Source: Aquarana catesbeiana (lineage: Eukaryota; Chordata; Amphibia; Anura; Ranidae). Taken from it: a DNA stretch of 64,000 bases. Each line of letters begins with the position of its first letter. Positions within the stretch are counted from its first letter, which is position 1. Under the pieces are notes generated by a model. That model made no database searches. It was not told the origin of the DNA and saw nothing but the letters and a program-made list of their open reading frames with translations. A program made the translations under genes and the position numbers. Where the stretch lies: the NCBI RefSeq assembly GCF_042186555.1, contig NC_133328.1, forward strand, positions 60,621,431-60,685,430. Reading direction: 5' to 3'. Positions 44,405 through 53,970 of this stretch are shown piece after piece.

Positions 44405-46807
44405 CTATAAAGAATTATCTATAAAGGCGTTAACATCTACATCAATGTTAAGACCAAAGGGGGTGTAGGACTTCAATTTATGAACCCAGGCCATCTCTAA
44501 TTTAGAGATGCTACGTACCAGGACACTCCCCCTCCAGTGGGGCTTAAACTTATCTATCCCCAAAAAAATTGTACCCGTGGGATCTCGACGATGAGCTGTC
44601 AAGTAGTGTTTCGACACAGAATGTTTTGTGAACCCTCTCCTAATGTTATTAATATGCTCATTTAATCTCACCTGCAGGGGTCTTTTAGTACGGCCCACAT
44701 ACTGCAGGCCACACGGGCACTGCAGCAAGTAAACCACCCCCGTGGTGGAGCATGTAATGAGGGGCTCGATGGTGTAGGACTTGCGTGTACACGTGGAGAT
44801 AAAATTCATCGTTCTTCTACTCCTACATCCATTCAGCGAACAAACCTGACATCTTCTGCATTGAAAATATCCTGTCAGTTCAGAAAAGAAATTAGGCCTC
44901 GAAACTGGGGGATCAAAGATATTGGGTGCCACTTTGTCCTTAAGTGAAGGTGCCCCCCTGAACACCACCTGCGGTTTGACTGGCAATATAGATGCCAGCA
45001 CCCTATCATTTCTAAGGACATGCCAGTATTTATTAATAATACGTTTAACTCTAAAGTGTTGGCAGGAATAGTCAGTGATAAAAGGGCAATGAAATGGAGC
45101 ATCAACCCGATCCCCAACTCTTTCCACAAGTAAATCCTTACGGTCCACTTTCTCAACCTGATCCAATGTGCTAGCCACAAAATCTGGGGAATACCCCTTG
45201 GCAACAAACCTCTGAGTCAAGATTTGTGCCTGATTACGAAAGGTGGCAACATCTGTGCAGTTCCGCTTAAGCCGAAGGAACTGGCTCTTAGGTACAGATT
45301 TAAGCCATGAAGCATGGTGGCAGCTATCATGGGGGATAAAGGAGTTCCTATCAGTTGGTTTGAAATATGTAGAAGTGACAAATTGGTTATTACTGATAGA
45401 AATAGTGAGATCTAAAAAGTTAATCTGTTCTGGACTAGCTTCATAGTTGAGCTGAATGCCCCTATCGTTGTTGTTAAGAAGGCACATATACTCAGATAGA
45501 TCGGAGGTCGTGCCATCCCACAGGAGGAGGATGTCGTCTATGTAACGAACCCACAAGGCCATCTGAGGCCTTGGCTGGGCATAGACGACATCCTCCTCCC
45601 ACCTGGCCATGAAAAGATTCGCCAGGCTAGGGGCGTATTTTGCCCCCATAGCAACCCCCCTATCCTGACGATAATAATTCCCGTCAAACCAAAAGAAATT
45701 ATGCGTTGCCGCAAATTCCAACAATAACATAATGAATTGAATTTGTTCATCCGGGAGATTAGACAATCGGTGAAGATGGTCCGACACGGCCTCCAAACCT
45801 AATTGGTGGGGGATGACCGTATAGAGGGAGGTGACGTCAGCCGTTACCAGCAACATCCCTTCCCTCGGTACGTGATTTGAAAGGAGGTTGATGACATCAC
45901 GAGTATCTTTGACATAGGACCTCATAGTACGTACCAATGGCTGCAAGTAAAAGTCTATGTATTTGCCCACCCGGGACGTGATGGAATCTATCCCACTGAC
46001 TATGGGACGTCCCGGGGGGCAAACAAGGCTCTTATGTATTTTCGGTAAGTAGTAAATAACCGGTACCCTGGGTGCCCTAGGGATCAGAAAAGACTTTTCT
46101 TTACTGTTCAAAATGCCGGAGCTATGGCCTTTAGTGACCAGAACCTCCAACTCCATTTTGTAAGTAGCGTTAGGATTAGATGGTAACCGAGTATAGGTCG
46201 TGTCATCACCTAGAATACGGTACATTTCATGCATATAATCACTCCTATTCAGAATGACGATCCCACCCCCTTTATCCGCAGGGCGGATGACGAGTTGTTT
46301 GTTATTGCACAAAGACTCAATACCCGACTGAATGTCCTTCTTATTCCTAACGAATTTTACATTCATATCGTCCAATTCTTTTAAGGCCAAGTCTCTAAAG
46401 ACTCTAAGAGAGGGAGAGAGGTGACCAGGGGGGTTAAACAAAGACGCGTTAGACAGACCTGAGTGGGAAAAGACATCGTTCACAGTTCTGGAGGGATTGG
46501 TGGAATTTGAAGCCATATATCTTTGGATATTAAGTTTTCTAACGTATTTGTGAATATCCATATACGTTTGGAACTTATTGATATTCTGGGGTGGGGCAAA
46601 TTTTAAACCTTTGTCAAGCACTCTGATCTCAGAGTCAGTTAGAACCTGTGAACTAAGGTTGAAAATTCCATTACCATCTATGTCCTTGGTCTTTTTGGAT
46701 TTAATGCACCTCCCCCCTCTAGTTCCTCTCTTAGTTCTACCAGTCTTTTTGTACCCTGGTTGGCCCTGGGAAAATCCCAGTTCTGATATCCAGGCTGATA
46801 AGACTGG
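44405..46807 (-). CDS. Penelope-like ORF2: reverse transcriptase and GIY-YIG endonuclease
   Basis: Reverse-transcribes the element at the nick made by its own endonuclease. The frame is open from 46807 to the stop at 44405 (800 codons). Motifs in order: LSSQVLTDSEIRVLDKGLKF (N-terminal, before any ATG), RPADKGGGIVIL, YYLPKIHKS and PGRPIVSG, DVTSLYTVIPH, GVAMGAKYAPSLANLFMA, RYIDDILLLW (catalytic YIDD near 45533-45544), INFLDLTI, then CRRCQVC (cysteine cluster) and GVVYLLQCPCGLQYVGRTKR (GIY-YIG), ending with the LEMAWVHKL ... PFGLN block. The first in-frame ATG (46561) lies downstream of the conserved KGLKF motif, and no ATG precedes it. The frame overlaps ORF1 by about 130 bp in the -1 frame, so translation by frameshift or a non-ATG start is likely. 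No stops or missing catalytic residues were seen. Confidence 0.9.
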   Translation of the reverse strand, partial: PVLSAWISELGFSQGQPGYKKTGRTKRGTRGGRCIKSKKTKDIDGNGIFNLSSQVLTDSEIRVLDKGLKFAPPQNINKFQTYMDIHKYVRKLNIQRYMASNSTNPSRTVNDVFSHSGLSNASLFNPPGHLSPSLRVFRDLALKELDDMNVKFVRNKKDIQSGIESLCNNKQLVIRPADKGGGIVILNRSDYMHEMYRILGDDTTYTRLPSNPNATYKMELEVLVTKGHSSGILNSKEKSFLIPRAPRVPVIYYLPKIHKSLVCPPGRPIVSGIDSITSRVGKYIDFYLQPLVRTMRSYVKDTRDVINLLSNHVPREGMLLVTADVTSLYTVIPHQLGLEAVSDHLHRLSNLPDEQIQFIMLLLEFAATHNFFWFDGNYYRQDRGVAMGAKYAPSLANLFMARWEEDVVYAQPRPQMALWVRYIDDILLLWDGTTSDLSEYMCLLNNNDRGIQLNYEASPEQINFLDLTISISNNQFVTSTYFKPTDRNSFIPHDSCHHASWLKSVPKSQFLRLKRNCTDVATFRNQAQILTQRFVAKGYSPDFVASTLDQVEKVDRKDLLVERVGDRVDAPFHCPFITDYSCQHFRVKRIINKYWHVLRNDRVLASILPVKPQVVFRGAPSLKDKVAPNIFDPPVSRPNFFSELTGYFQCRRCQVCSLNGCRSRRTMNFISTCTRKSYTIEPLITCSTTGVVYLLQCPCGLQYVGRTKRPLQVRLNEHINNIRRGFTKHSVSKHYLTAHRRDPTGTIFLGIDKFKPHWRGSVLVRSISKLEMAWVHKLKSYTPFGLNIDVDVNAFIDNSL

Positions 46808-48015
46808 TTAGTTACAGTGTCTTCAATGGGACAAGGGGCATATTGCCTTCCAGAGCTGTCATTGCCCTCCCTAGGTCCAGAGGGTGGTTGGTGAAAATCT
46901 CCTTCTGGGTACCTCATATCACCCAGAGGTGCAAAACTATTTTGAACTGGTACATTATAATCAATACTATAATTATCCTCATAATGGACTACAGATTGTT
47001 CGCCATAATGATTGGGGCGGACATATCCAGGGCCTCGAAGATGGGGTGGAATAGACATACGCTGATCTAGGTGGCCTCCTTGTGGGTGCCCATTATAGGT
47101 ATAATTATTGTAGTTGTAACTAGTATTATTTCTAGGAACACTGCCACGCCCCCGTGTTGAGGGTGGGCCTCGCATATTGCCTCTTCCCCGGCCACGTTGC
47201 AATCCTCGGTGGGGTGAACTGAATCTATATGGCTGTTGAGACAGAGTTCCCTCCTGAATGTATTGTGCACCCAATCCAGCTTGGCTGGAATATGGATACG
47301 GAATGGAAGAACGTCTGATGTTCATTTTCTGGGGGGGTGGTAATTGAGCCCTGCCCGGGAGCATACGTGCCCCCTGAGGTGCTGCCGCAACATTGTTATT
47401 CGCAACATATGGGCCTTTCTGAGTGTTAATCATGCCCTGATTATCAGCAGATGGAGTGATATCCATCGATAGAGTGGCCTCCCCGTTTTGTTCTGCAAAT
47501 AGTTTCTTTTGCCATTCAAATACTGAGTGAGACTCATAGTCCGCTATATCCCTATTAAATTTCTTCCTTTTTTTTAATTTTTGTTCTTTATCCTCTTTCT
47601 CCAAAAGTTTAAGCAGGCCTTTGGATCTATCCAAATACTCTTCTCCCGTTTGAAAAGGGGTGAGCTTCTCCTTAATCTGCTTAATTTCCTCATCAAGTCT
47701 GGCCAGTTTACTGGCTTTTCTCTCGAGTAGGAACCTCAGGAGACTAATACCTGCTTCATTGAAATGTTTGTACCAGCCTTCTAAATCATTCTCACCTTTC
47801 TGGGGGCCTACATCCCACCTAAGGCTTCGGGGTACCATATGTTTTTTGACATAAGTTTCTAGAAAAGCGATATCCCACTGGGTATGAATCTCTGAAACGA
47901 CCAGATTTTTTAATCGCATGAACAATCCCCCAATATCGCTATCACCATTCTTATAAGGTTCAAAGACACCTTCGGTGTTAACCACCCTGGTGGCTCTGAA
48001 CTCAAAGATATCCAT
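46678..48015 (-). CDS. Penelope-like ORF1: RNA-binding-type protein
   Basis: 445 codons from ATG at 48015 (MDIFEFRATRVVNTEG) to TAG at 46678 (NPKRPRT stop). Residues about 115-165 form a charged, coiled-coil-like segment (LARLDEEIKQIKEKL ... EKEDKEQKLKKRKKF). Residues about 270-335 are rich in Arg and Gly (RGLQRGRGRGNMRGPPSTRG), a composition typical of RNA binding. The C-terminal third is rich in Tyr, Pro and Asn and ends in a basic KRPRT. I infer a gag-like or nucleic-acid-chaperone role; no recognised domain is visible. The end overlaps the ORF2 frame. Candidate slippery A-runs (CCAAAAAGA, ACAAAAAGA) lie in the overlap but neither is a classical heptamer. Confidence 0.85.
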   Translation of the reverse strand: MDIFEFRATRVVNTEGVFEPYKNGDSDIGGLFMRLKNLVVSEIHTQWDIAFLETYVKKHMVPRSLRWDVGPQKGENDLEGWYKHFNEAGISLLRFLLERKASKLARLDEEIKQIKEKLTPFQTGEEYLDRSKGLLKLLEKEDKEQKLKKRKKFNRDIADYESHSVFEWQKKLFAEQNGEATLSMDITPSADNQGMINTQKGPYVANNNVAAAPQGARMLPGRAQLPPPQKMNIRRSSIPYPYSSQAGLGAQYIQEGTLSQQPYRFSSPHRGLQRGRGRGNMRGPPSTRGRGSVPRNNTSYNYNNYTYNGHPQGGHLDQRMSIPPHLRGPGYVRPNHYGEQSVVHYEDNYSIDYNVPVQNSFAPLGDMRYPEGDFHQPPSGPREGNDSSGRQYAPCPIEDTVTNQSYQPGYQNWDFPRANQGTKRLVELREELEGGGALNPKRPRT

Positions 48016-48109
48016 AAGTAAGGTTGGGTAATCGCGGCCAACTCAATGAGGGCTAACCGTGAGATAATGTGAGTGCTAGCAGCAATAAAAATTACAGAAT
48101 CTAGAAAGG

Positions 48110-48454
48110 TAAAAACAAAAATTGCGCTTACACTAATATATATAAGCAGCGACTAAAAAGTAGTAAACCATAAATCATATATATATCAAAAAAGTCGCGC
48201 TAAAAAATTAGAGGTAGAAAACTTCATAAAGATATGAAGGTGAATAGTGATCATTAGGTAGATGAGTTTCATAAGAGTGCTGAGCAATGTAAATACACGC
48301 TTTAAAAATAAATGCTGTTGGTTAAATAGGACACAGAAATCATTGACTATGTCCGTATGAAAGGATCAATATTGCATGACCCAATCGGTGACAAGTGAAT
48401 ATCTCAAATAACTGTAGGGATAATAATGTGACAAATCTGTGACTAAAAAACTGA
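48110..48454 (-). repeat. Penelope-like 5' direct repeat (pseudo-LTR)
   Basis: Matches 43964-44308. On the minus strand it sits just upstream of the ORF1 ATG, with about 95 bp between. Confidence 0.9.
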
Positions 48455-49019
48455 ACCGTGATGAATGAAGAAAAAAATAAAATATAAATGAATAAAAAAA
48501 TAAAAATACAATAAACCCAAAATAAGTCCGTGACTCAACAAAAACAATAATAATGGAAGTCCATCCGTGCTAGATTGATATGCAAAGAAAATAACTTGTC
48601 TCCCAGTGCTCTGTGAAATAATGTAACAAAATCTTGCTGTGGTAAAAATTAGAGTGCGTAGACAGACCTCCACCTCTTGGAAAAATTGCTGCCTCTTACC
48701 AGACAAAAATGGTCTCTTAATTACAGGAGACCCAGGGAGCGGATGGCTGCAACCCCAGCCAGGGATCTTAAAGGCAGGCACTCAGCATCCAGATCCAGGG
48801 ACTCTCTCCCACCAGCCTCCGCAAACAAGGAAATGTCACCATGCAAAAAACAGAAGTGCTCCACATAGCATAAAACCAGCGTTTTATTGAATATAAAAAT
48901 TAAAGGTTGCACTTACAGAAGTATAAAAGTAAAACACGTAAGAAAAAGCCGGCCGGCTTCAAAGTAACCCGTGTCTTCCGGGTATATGGATCGCGGTGTC
49001 GTCGGGACGTAGCTCCTCC

Positions 49020-49062
49020 TCCCTACGCCGTTTCGTCACAACAGGACGTGGTCACGGGATAT
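49020..49062 (-). other. Hammerhead-like motif in the Penelope 5' leader
   Basis: On the minus strand: CCCGTGACCA, then CGTC / GACG around CTGTTGT, then GAAAC, GGC, GTA and GGG. The last CCC/GGG could form helix I and GTA is an acceptable cleavage triplet, but box 1 reads GTGACCA instead of CUGANGA. Penelope-like elements are known to carry hammerheads in this position; this copy looks degenerate. Confidence 0.45.
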
Positions 49063-49345
49063 GGGCAGCGTCCCGACTCACCGCTTATATAGACACATCA
49101 ACAACATCTCATTGCCACAACAGGATGAAAGCGCCATCTCAACTAAGGGAAGCAGTGTGGGCAGGGACAAAACGTTACCTAAGTAATAGATGTTTAAGGC
49201 ACAGAAAAATGATAAATAAAACATCTTTAACAAGACTATAAAAATCAAACAAAAAAGGCCAAAAATTGCAGAATTACTGCTGCAACAAATTAATAAGTTA
49301 AACCCAAAACAAGGAAAAAAGGCCCCTCATAAATACTTTTGGTAA

Positions 49346-50355
49346 TATACTGTACGTTAATATCCATAACCTGACAAAACTTAAGCTGCACCCAAAACTT
49401 TTTTGGGGCCTTGTATAAATTGAGAAACAGTTCTCTGACAGGTTGTCTGTGGTCCTATTTCTGCAGGACAATGTTATCACCAGAGAAAAACGGTGGGTAA
49501 AGTCCCCAAATGAGGCCACAGGCACTTTTAACCCCATCAGAGGTTCTTACCCTTTCCCAGTCTTTCAAAAAAAAAAGTTTGGGCTTCAGTAGCACCATGT
49601 TGCTAGATGGACGTGGCTGGACTTACTATTGGGCTTGACTCAAGCCCATGGGCCCCGGCCAATAGGGGGCCCCGCAGGCCCCACCAGTTTCGAAAGCGGC
49701 CGAAAGCCACCGAAAGCCAGCGAGAGCGGCCGAAAGCTGCCAAAAGCCGCTGCTATTTATTAGCAATGCCCTCAACCAAGATGGCCACCAAAGGTCACTT
49801 CAAGTGCAGTGCCCAATCAGACAGCTGCTCCTCCTGTGACACCTATGGAGGTTTGTCATGTACCTGGTGGGTAGAGCCTGGTTTATGCAGAGGAAGGCCT
49901 CTCTTGCAACACTGACTTGGGGCCCCTGGTAGAGTATACAGGTAGCGCAGGAGTGAAGAGTTGCACTAGTTCCGGTAAACGTGCTTGCTGTTGGGCTGCT
50001 GATCCAGTAGTCCGCCAGATGGCAGCGGGTCTCTGTGGGCAGGATCAGGCTGGTACTTAGCCGAAGAGCTGGTCCCAATGGTAGCTGGACAGGTGCTAGC
50101 AACTTGGTAGCTCTGGAGGGGTTGGAACGTAAGCAGAGTCAGACAAGCCGGGTCATACACAAAACGATCAGATTAAGTACAGATGCGGAGGCAGGAGAAT
50201 GGTCAAAGGACAAGCTGGGGTCGATGCAGGTGGAAAACAGGAACAGTCAAGAACAAGCCGGGTCAATACTTCAAGAGCAGATGCAGGTAACAGGAAACAG
50301 GATACTCACAGAATGCTGTAGAGGAGACAACATTGATCCTGGGTGCTGATCCAGC
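49346..50355. other. Unassigned stretch with tandem GCGGCCGAAAGCC and LTR-like tail
   Basis: 49690-49755 is a short tandem of 10-12-bp GCGGCCGAAAGCCACCG-like units. 50090-50330 contains repeated ACAAGCCGGGTCA and GGTCGATGCAGG phrases, which resemble LTR-retrotransposon leader sequence of frogs, but no LTR boundaries are found. Confidence 0.35.
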
Positions 50356-50359
50356 TTAA

Positions 50360-51276
50360 CCACTTCAGACCCGGAGGGATCAGGCCATTTTTTGCGATAC
50401 GGCACTGCATCGCTTTAACTGACAATTGCGCGGTTGTGCGAAATTGTACCCAAGCAAAATTGACGTCCTTTTTTTTCCCACAAATAGAGCTGTCTTTTGG
50501 TGGTATTTGATCACCTCTGCTGTTTTTGTTTTTTGCACTATAAAAAAAAAGAGCAACAATTTAAAAAAAAAAAAAATATTGGTATAATAAATATCCCCCA
50601 AAAAATGTAAAAAAAAAATTTCTTCACCAGTTTAGGCTGATATATTCTTCTACATATTTTTGGTAAAAAATCGCAATAAGCGTATATTGATTGGTTTGAA
50701 CAAAAGTTATAGCGTCTAGAACATAGGGAATAGATTTATGGCATTTTTATTATTATTATTTTTTTTACTAGTAATGGCAGCGATCTGCGATTTTTATCAG
50801 GACTGCGACATTGCAGCGGACAGATCGGACACTTTTGACACATTTTTGGGACCATTTTCGTTTATACAGCGATCAGTGCTATGAAAATGCACGGATTACT
50901 GTGTAAATGTCACTGGTAGGGAAGGGGTTAACACTAAGGGGCGATCAAGGGGTTAAATGTGTTCCCTTTTGTGTCTTTCTAAATATGGGGGGATGGAACT
51001 GACTAGAGGAGGAGACATATCGCTGTTCCTACTTAGTAGCAACAGACGATCTGTCTCTCCTGTCAGAACAGGGATTTGTGTGTTTACACACACACATCCC
51101 CATTCTGGCTCTCGTGCCCGTGATCACGCGTGGCCGGTGGACATCGCGCCTGCCAGCCACGCGCATCGGGTCCCCCGCCTGCTATAGCTGTTTAAAGGGC
51201 AGACGTACAGCTACGACGTTTCGTGGGAACGAGCCAACCTGCCGCGGTATAATGACGGCGGCTGGTCGGCTAGTGG
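50360..51276 (-). mobile_element. TTAA/CCACTTC-family element, 917 bp
   Basis: TTAA at 50356-50359 precedes CCACTTCAGACCCGGAGGG. The far end is GGTCGGCTAGTGG, followed by TAAA (a decayed TTAA). The AT-rich half (TTGTACCCAAGCAAAATTGA, TGGTGGTATTTGATCACCTC) is the inverse of 3660-3874. Non-coding. Confidence 0.75.
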
Positions 51277-52139
51277 TAAATAGCCCATTTGCCGCCCTTA
51301 TCTGTCAGGGAAAGTTAGTATGCGCTAACGCTCCTCTTCTTCCAGGCATTCGGGGAACAGGGATTCTCCTGCGGCTATTATTCTGTCTTCTGACAGAGCC
51401 TTCCTGACAAGGCTGAAGGGGAACATCTTCCTCTTAGGTCTCCACTCCATCCCAGCAACAAGGTGACACCCGCTAGGTTGCACCTGCCAACATTCCTGCT
51501 ACAGAACACATCCCCTCAATGTTATGGAAAATAAAAGAGGAGGTATTGTTTTGTAGTCTAGAAGGGGAACTGGGCAAGGCTGACAAGGTTATTTGGGATT
51601 TCAGTGCGACAGAGATTGTCAGCCCAAGTAGGAAGTCAGGAGCTCACTGGATTTCTGGCAGATCAATAGGTTTTGTTCTGTATTTGCAGCATTTTTCAGG
51701 GATAAAACATGAGGAAATGTAAGATGTACTTCATTTTTTATTTTGCAGGGCTTTATTATAGAACAAAAAAAATGCAGAGTTACCCATCCAGTGTACAGTA
51801 TCTGTATGTGCATTCCTGTTGTGCAAGTTGGGCAAAAACAAATCTTCTTAAGGCTTTTATCTATTCTGAACGAATGTTCTTTTATTGTGGGCAGTACTAA
51901 AATATCACCTTGTGGCCACTAGATAGCACTGAGGAGCATAGGGAATCCATACACCTTTGTAACAACAAATATAATTGTAACGATACTTGAGAATGCTAGG
52001 AGGTGTACATTCTCTGGTGCCCAACCTGCAGTCTGTTGGTTGCATTCAGCCCTTTTGGCCCTGGGGGCTCCTGCAGACACTATACTGTGTATCCCTATTT
52101 ATAGCAGTGATTTCTATCAGTCTCATGTAATAGGTCTCC
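51277..52139. other. Unassigned non-coding stretch
   Basis: No gene or element end is recognised. It lies between a TTAA element and the CTCTGACCATCTC minisatellite. Confidence 0.4.
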
Positions 52140-52287
52140 AGTCTCTGACAGTCTCCTGCAGTATGTCTGCAGTCCTTGACCATCTCTTGTATCATGTCTA
52201 CAGTCTCTGACCATCTTGTGCACCTCTCTGACCTTCTCTTGCACACTGTTCACACATTATGTCTGCAGCCTCTGACCATCTCCTGCA
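52140..52287 (+). repeat. CAGTCTCTGACCATCTC minisatellite, left part
   Basis: Units of about 36 bp (TGTCTGCAGTCCTTGACCAT, CTCTTGTATCATGTCTACAG). The array continues at 62862-62915 (GTCTTTGACCATATCCTGAT) beyond the 10-kb nested insertion. Confidence 0.7.
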
Positions 52288-52534
52288 TCATGCCCAGTGC
52301 CAGATTTATAGGGGGGAGAAATGGGCAATTGCGCCGGGCCCCCCTTCCAGAGGGGGCCCTCCTGCCAGACTTCCTTTACAAAAAAATGAAACTTATTTTC
52401 CTTGAGACTTCAGTAGTGTGTTTGTTGGGGAAATTTGCCAATCTCTGGGCATGTAATCTCAACAGGCACATTTATTACATGATGAAGGGCTTGCTGATAT
52501 CTTTCCAGGTGTTAATGTAGCTCTTAGAATATAT

Positions 52535-52616
52535 TTGATCATGATGATCACTAGCTGTTCAGGAGAGAGGTCATTCAGAAAATTGGCACTGATAACAATG
52601 ACTCATGAAAGACTAA
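52535..52616 (+). pseudogene. hAT transposase C-terminal remnant
   Basis: The frame MMITSCSGERSFRKLALI followed by THERL corresponds to the hAT C-terminal dimerisation motif (usually S.S.ERSFSKL.LIK...RL). It is cut at 52616 by the Harbinger insertion. The rest of the roughly 600-residue protein is gone. Confidence 0.65.
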
Positions 52617-53279
52617 TGCCCCGTACACACGGTCGAATTTTCCGATGGACATTGTCCGATCGGAGCGTGTTGTCGGAAATTCCGACCGTGTGTAGCTCCA
52701 TCGGACATTTTCCATCGGATTTTCCGACATACAAAGTTGGACAGCAGGAGATAAAATTTTCCGACAACAAAATCCGATCGCGTCAATTCCGACCGTGTGT
52801 GGCCTGTTCCGACGCACAAAGTGCCACGCATGCTCAGAAGAAATTCCGACACGGGACAGCTCGTTCTGGTAAACTTAGCGTTCGCAATGGATACAGCACT
52901 TTCATCACGCTGCAATGTTCAAAATGGTTTAATACAGTGCACTCTCTTCTTCTTTATAATGTGACAAGAATTAAGTCGTTTTGATGCTCATATTCACACA
53001 CACTTCTCACAAACTTCTTTCGTTACTATTTATCGGGATTCCCTCAATATATTTTGATTTCTCACATCTGACAACATAATTTTATTTTTTTTTTTGTTAC
53101 TTTAATGTAGAATCTTTTTTTGTGTTTCTCTTTTTTAATTTTTTTTTTTGGTGATTTTGATTTGTACTCCCGAAAATGTTTGTGTGTTTTTTGTGACAAG
53201 TTCCCACAACACCATTGATATGTTGTTCTATTTAATCTGTAGGAGATTGTTTGGTGTTGTTGTCCCTTGTTAATTTAAC

Positions 53280-53970
53280 TCACGGAACGTCCCACACTCC
53301 GCTTGAGTGCTTCCGTCATATACCACTTCCTCCCAGTCTGTATACAGATATCCCAACCTCTCTGAGCACAAACAAGGCGACACTTGCTTGTTGCTACCAA
53401 GAACTCACTTTATTTAGAATCAAAGTTACAAGACTTTATATGCCGTTGGAACCTCCTCTAACAATACAACTGTAACTTAATTAACATGAGCTAATTATCT
53501 AATCCTTTATACAGCCTAGGTGACTGAGACATGACCTTTCGCCCAGACTTGTGGTCACCGAGCTTCACACAGTTATATCAACACAATAGCAGCTCCAATA
53601 GGAGTCGTCCCGTCTCCTACATTGTATAGAGGACAATGTCATCAGCTCATTCAATTAACATAAACACAGGTTGATGATACCAGCATCTCCTCAAAGGATG
53701 TGTCCCAACAGAATGAATCAGTCTTATCAGCAGGGGGCTGCTGGAGGAATCCCCCCCTCCCTCTTCAGGGACACAAATCTACAGTAAGGAGTCCCCATAC
53801 AATATATACATATATACACGACTGAGTCCGATTAGTACAGTTCAGCCTGGATTTCTCATTCACCTCACAAAGAGTATTGTTCCATTGTAAATCCAGGGCC
53901 CATAATCAAAAGGCAACAGGCTTGCATACAGTCCACTCCAACAGCCTCTGTTCTGGCTAGGTCTGTCACA
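53280..53970 (-). repeat. 3' LTR (691 bp)
   Basis: Identical to 56052-56742 except for three substitutions. The minus-strand sequence starts TGTGACAGACC and ends GGAACGTTCCGTGA. Confidence 0.92.

Larger units (their letters stand above)
43964..49331 (-). mobile_element. Penelope-like retroelement, complete
   Basis: The 14-bp target duplication AATACTTTTGGTAA lies at 43950-43963 and 49332-49345. Order on the minus strand: 5' leader (49331-48455, with a hammerhead-like motif near 49040), a direct repeat (48454-48110), ORF1 (48015-46678), ORF2 with reverse transcriptase and GIY-YIG endonuclease (about 46807-44405), 3' untranslated region, and a second direct repeat (44308-43964). The direct repeats differ at about 3 positions in 345 bp and both long frames are uninterrupted, so the insertion is young and may be competent. 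The architecture (pseudo-LTRs, YIDD reverse transcriptase, C-terminal GIY-YIG) defines Penelope-like elements; the ORF1 plus ORF2 layout suggests the vertebrate Neptune/Poseidon type. Confidence 0.95.
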
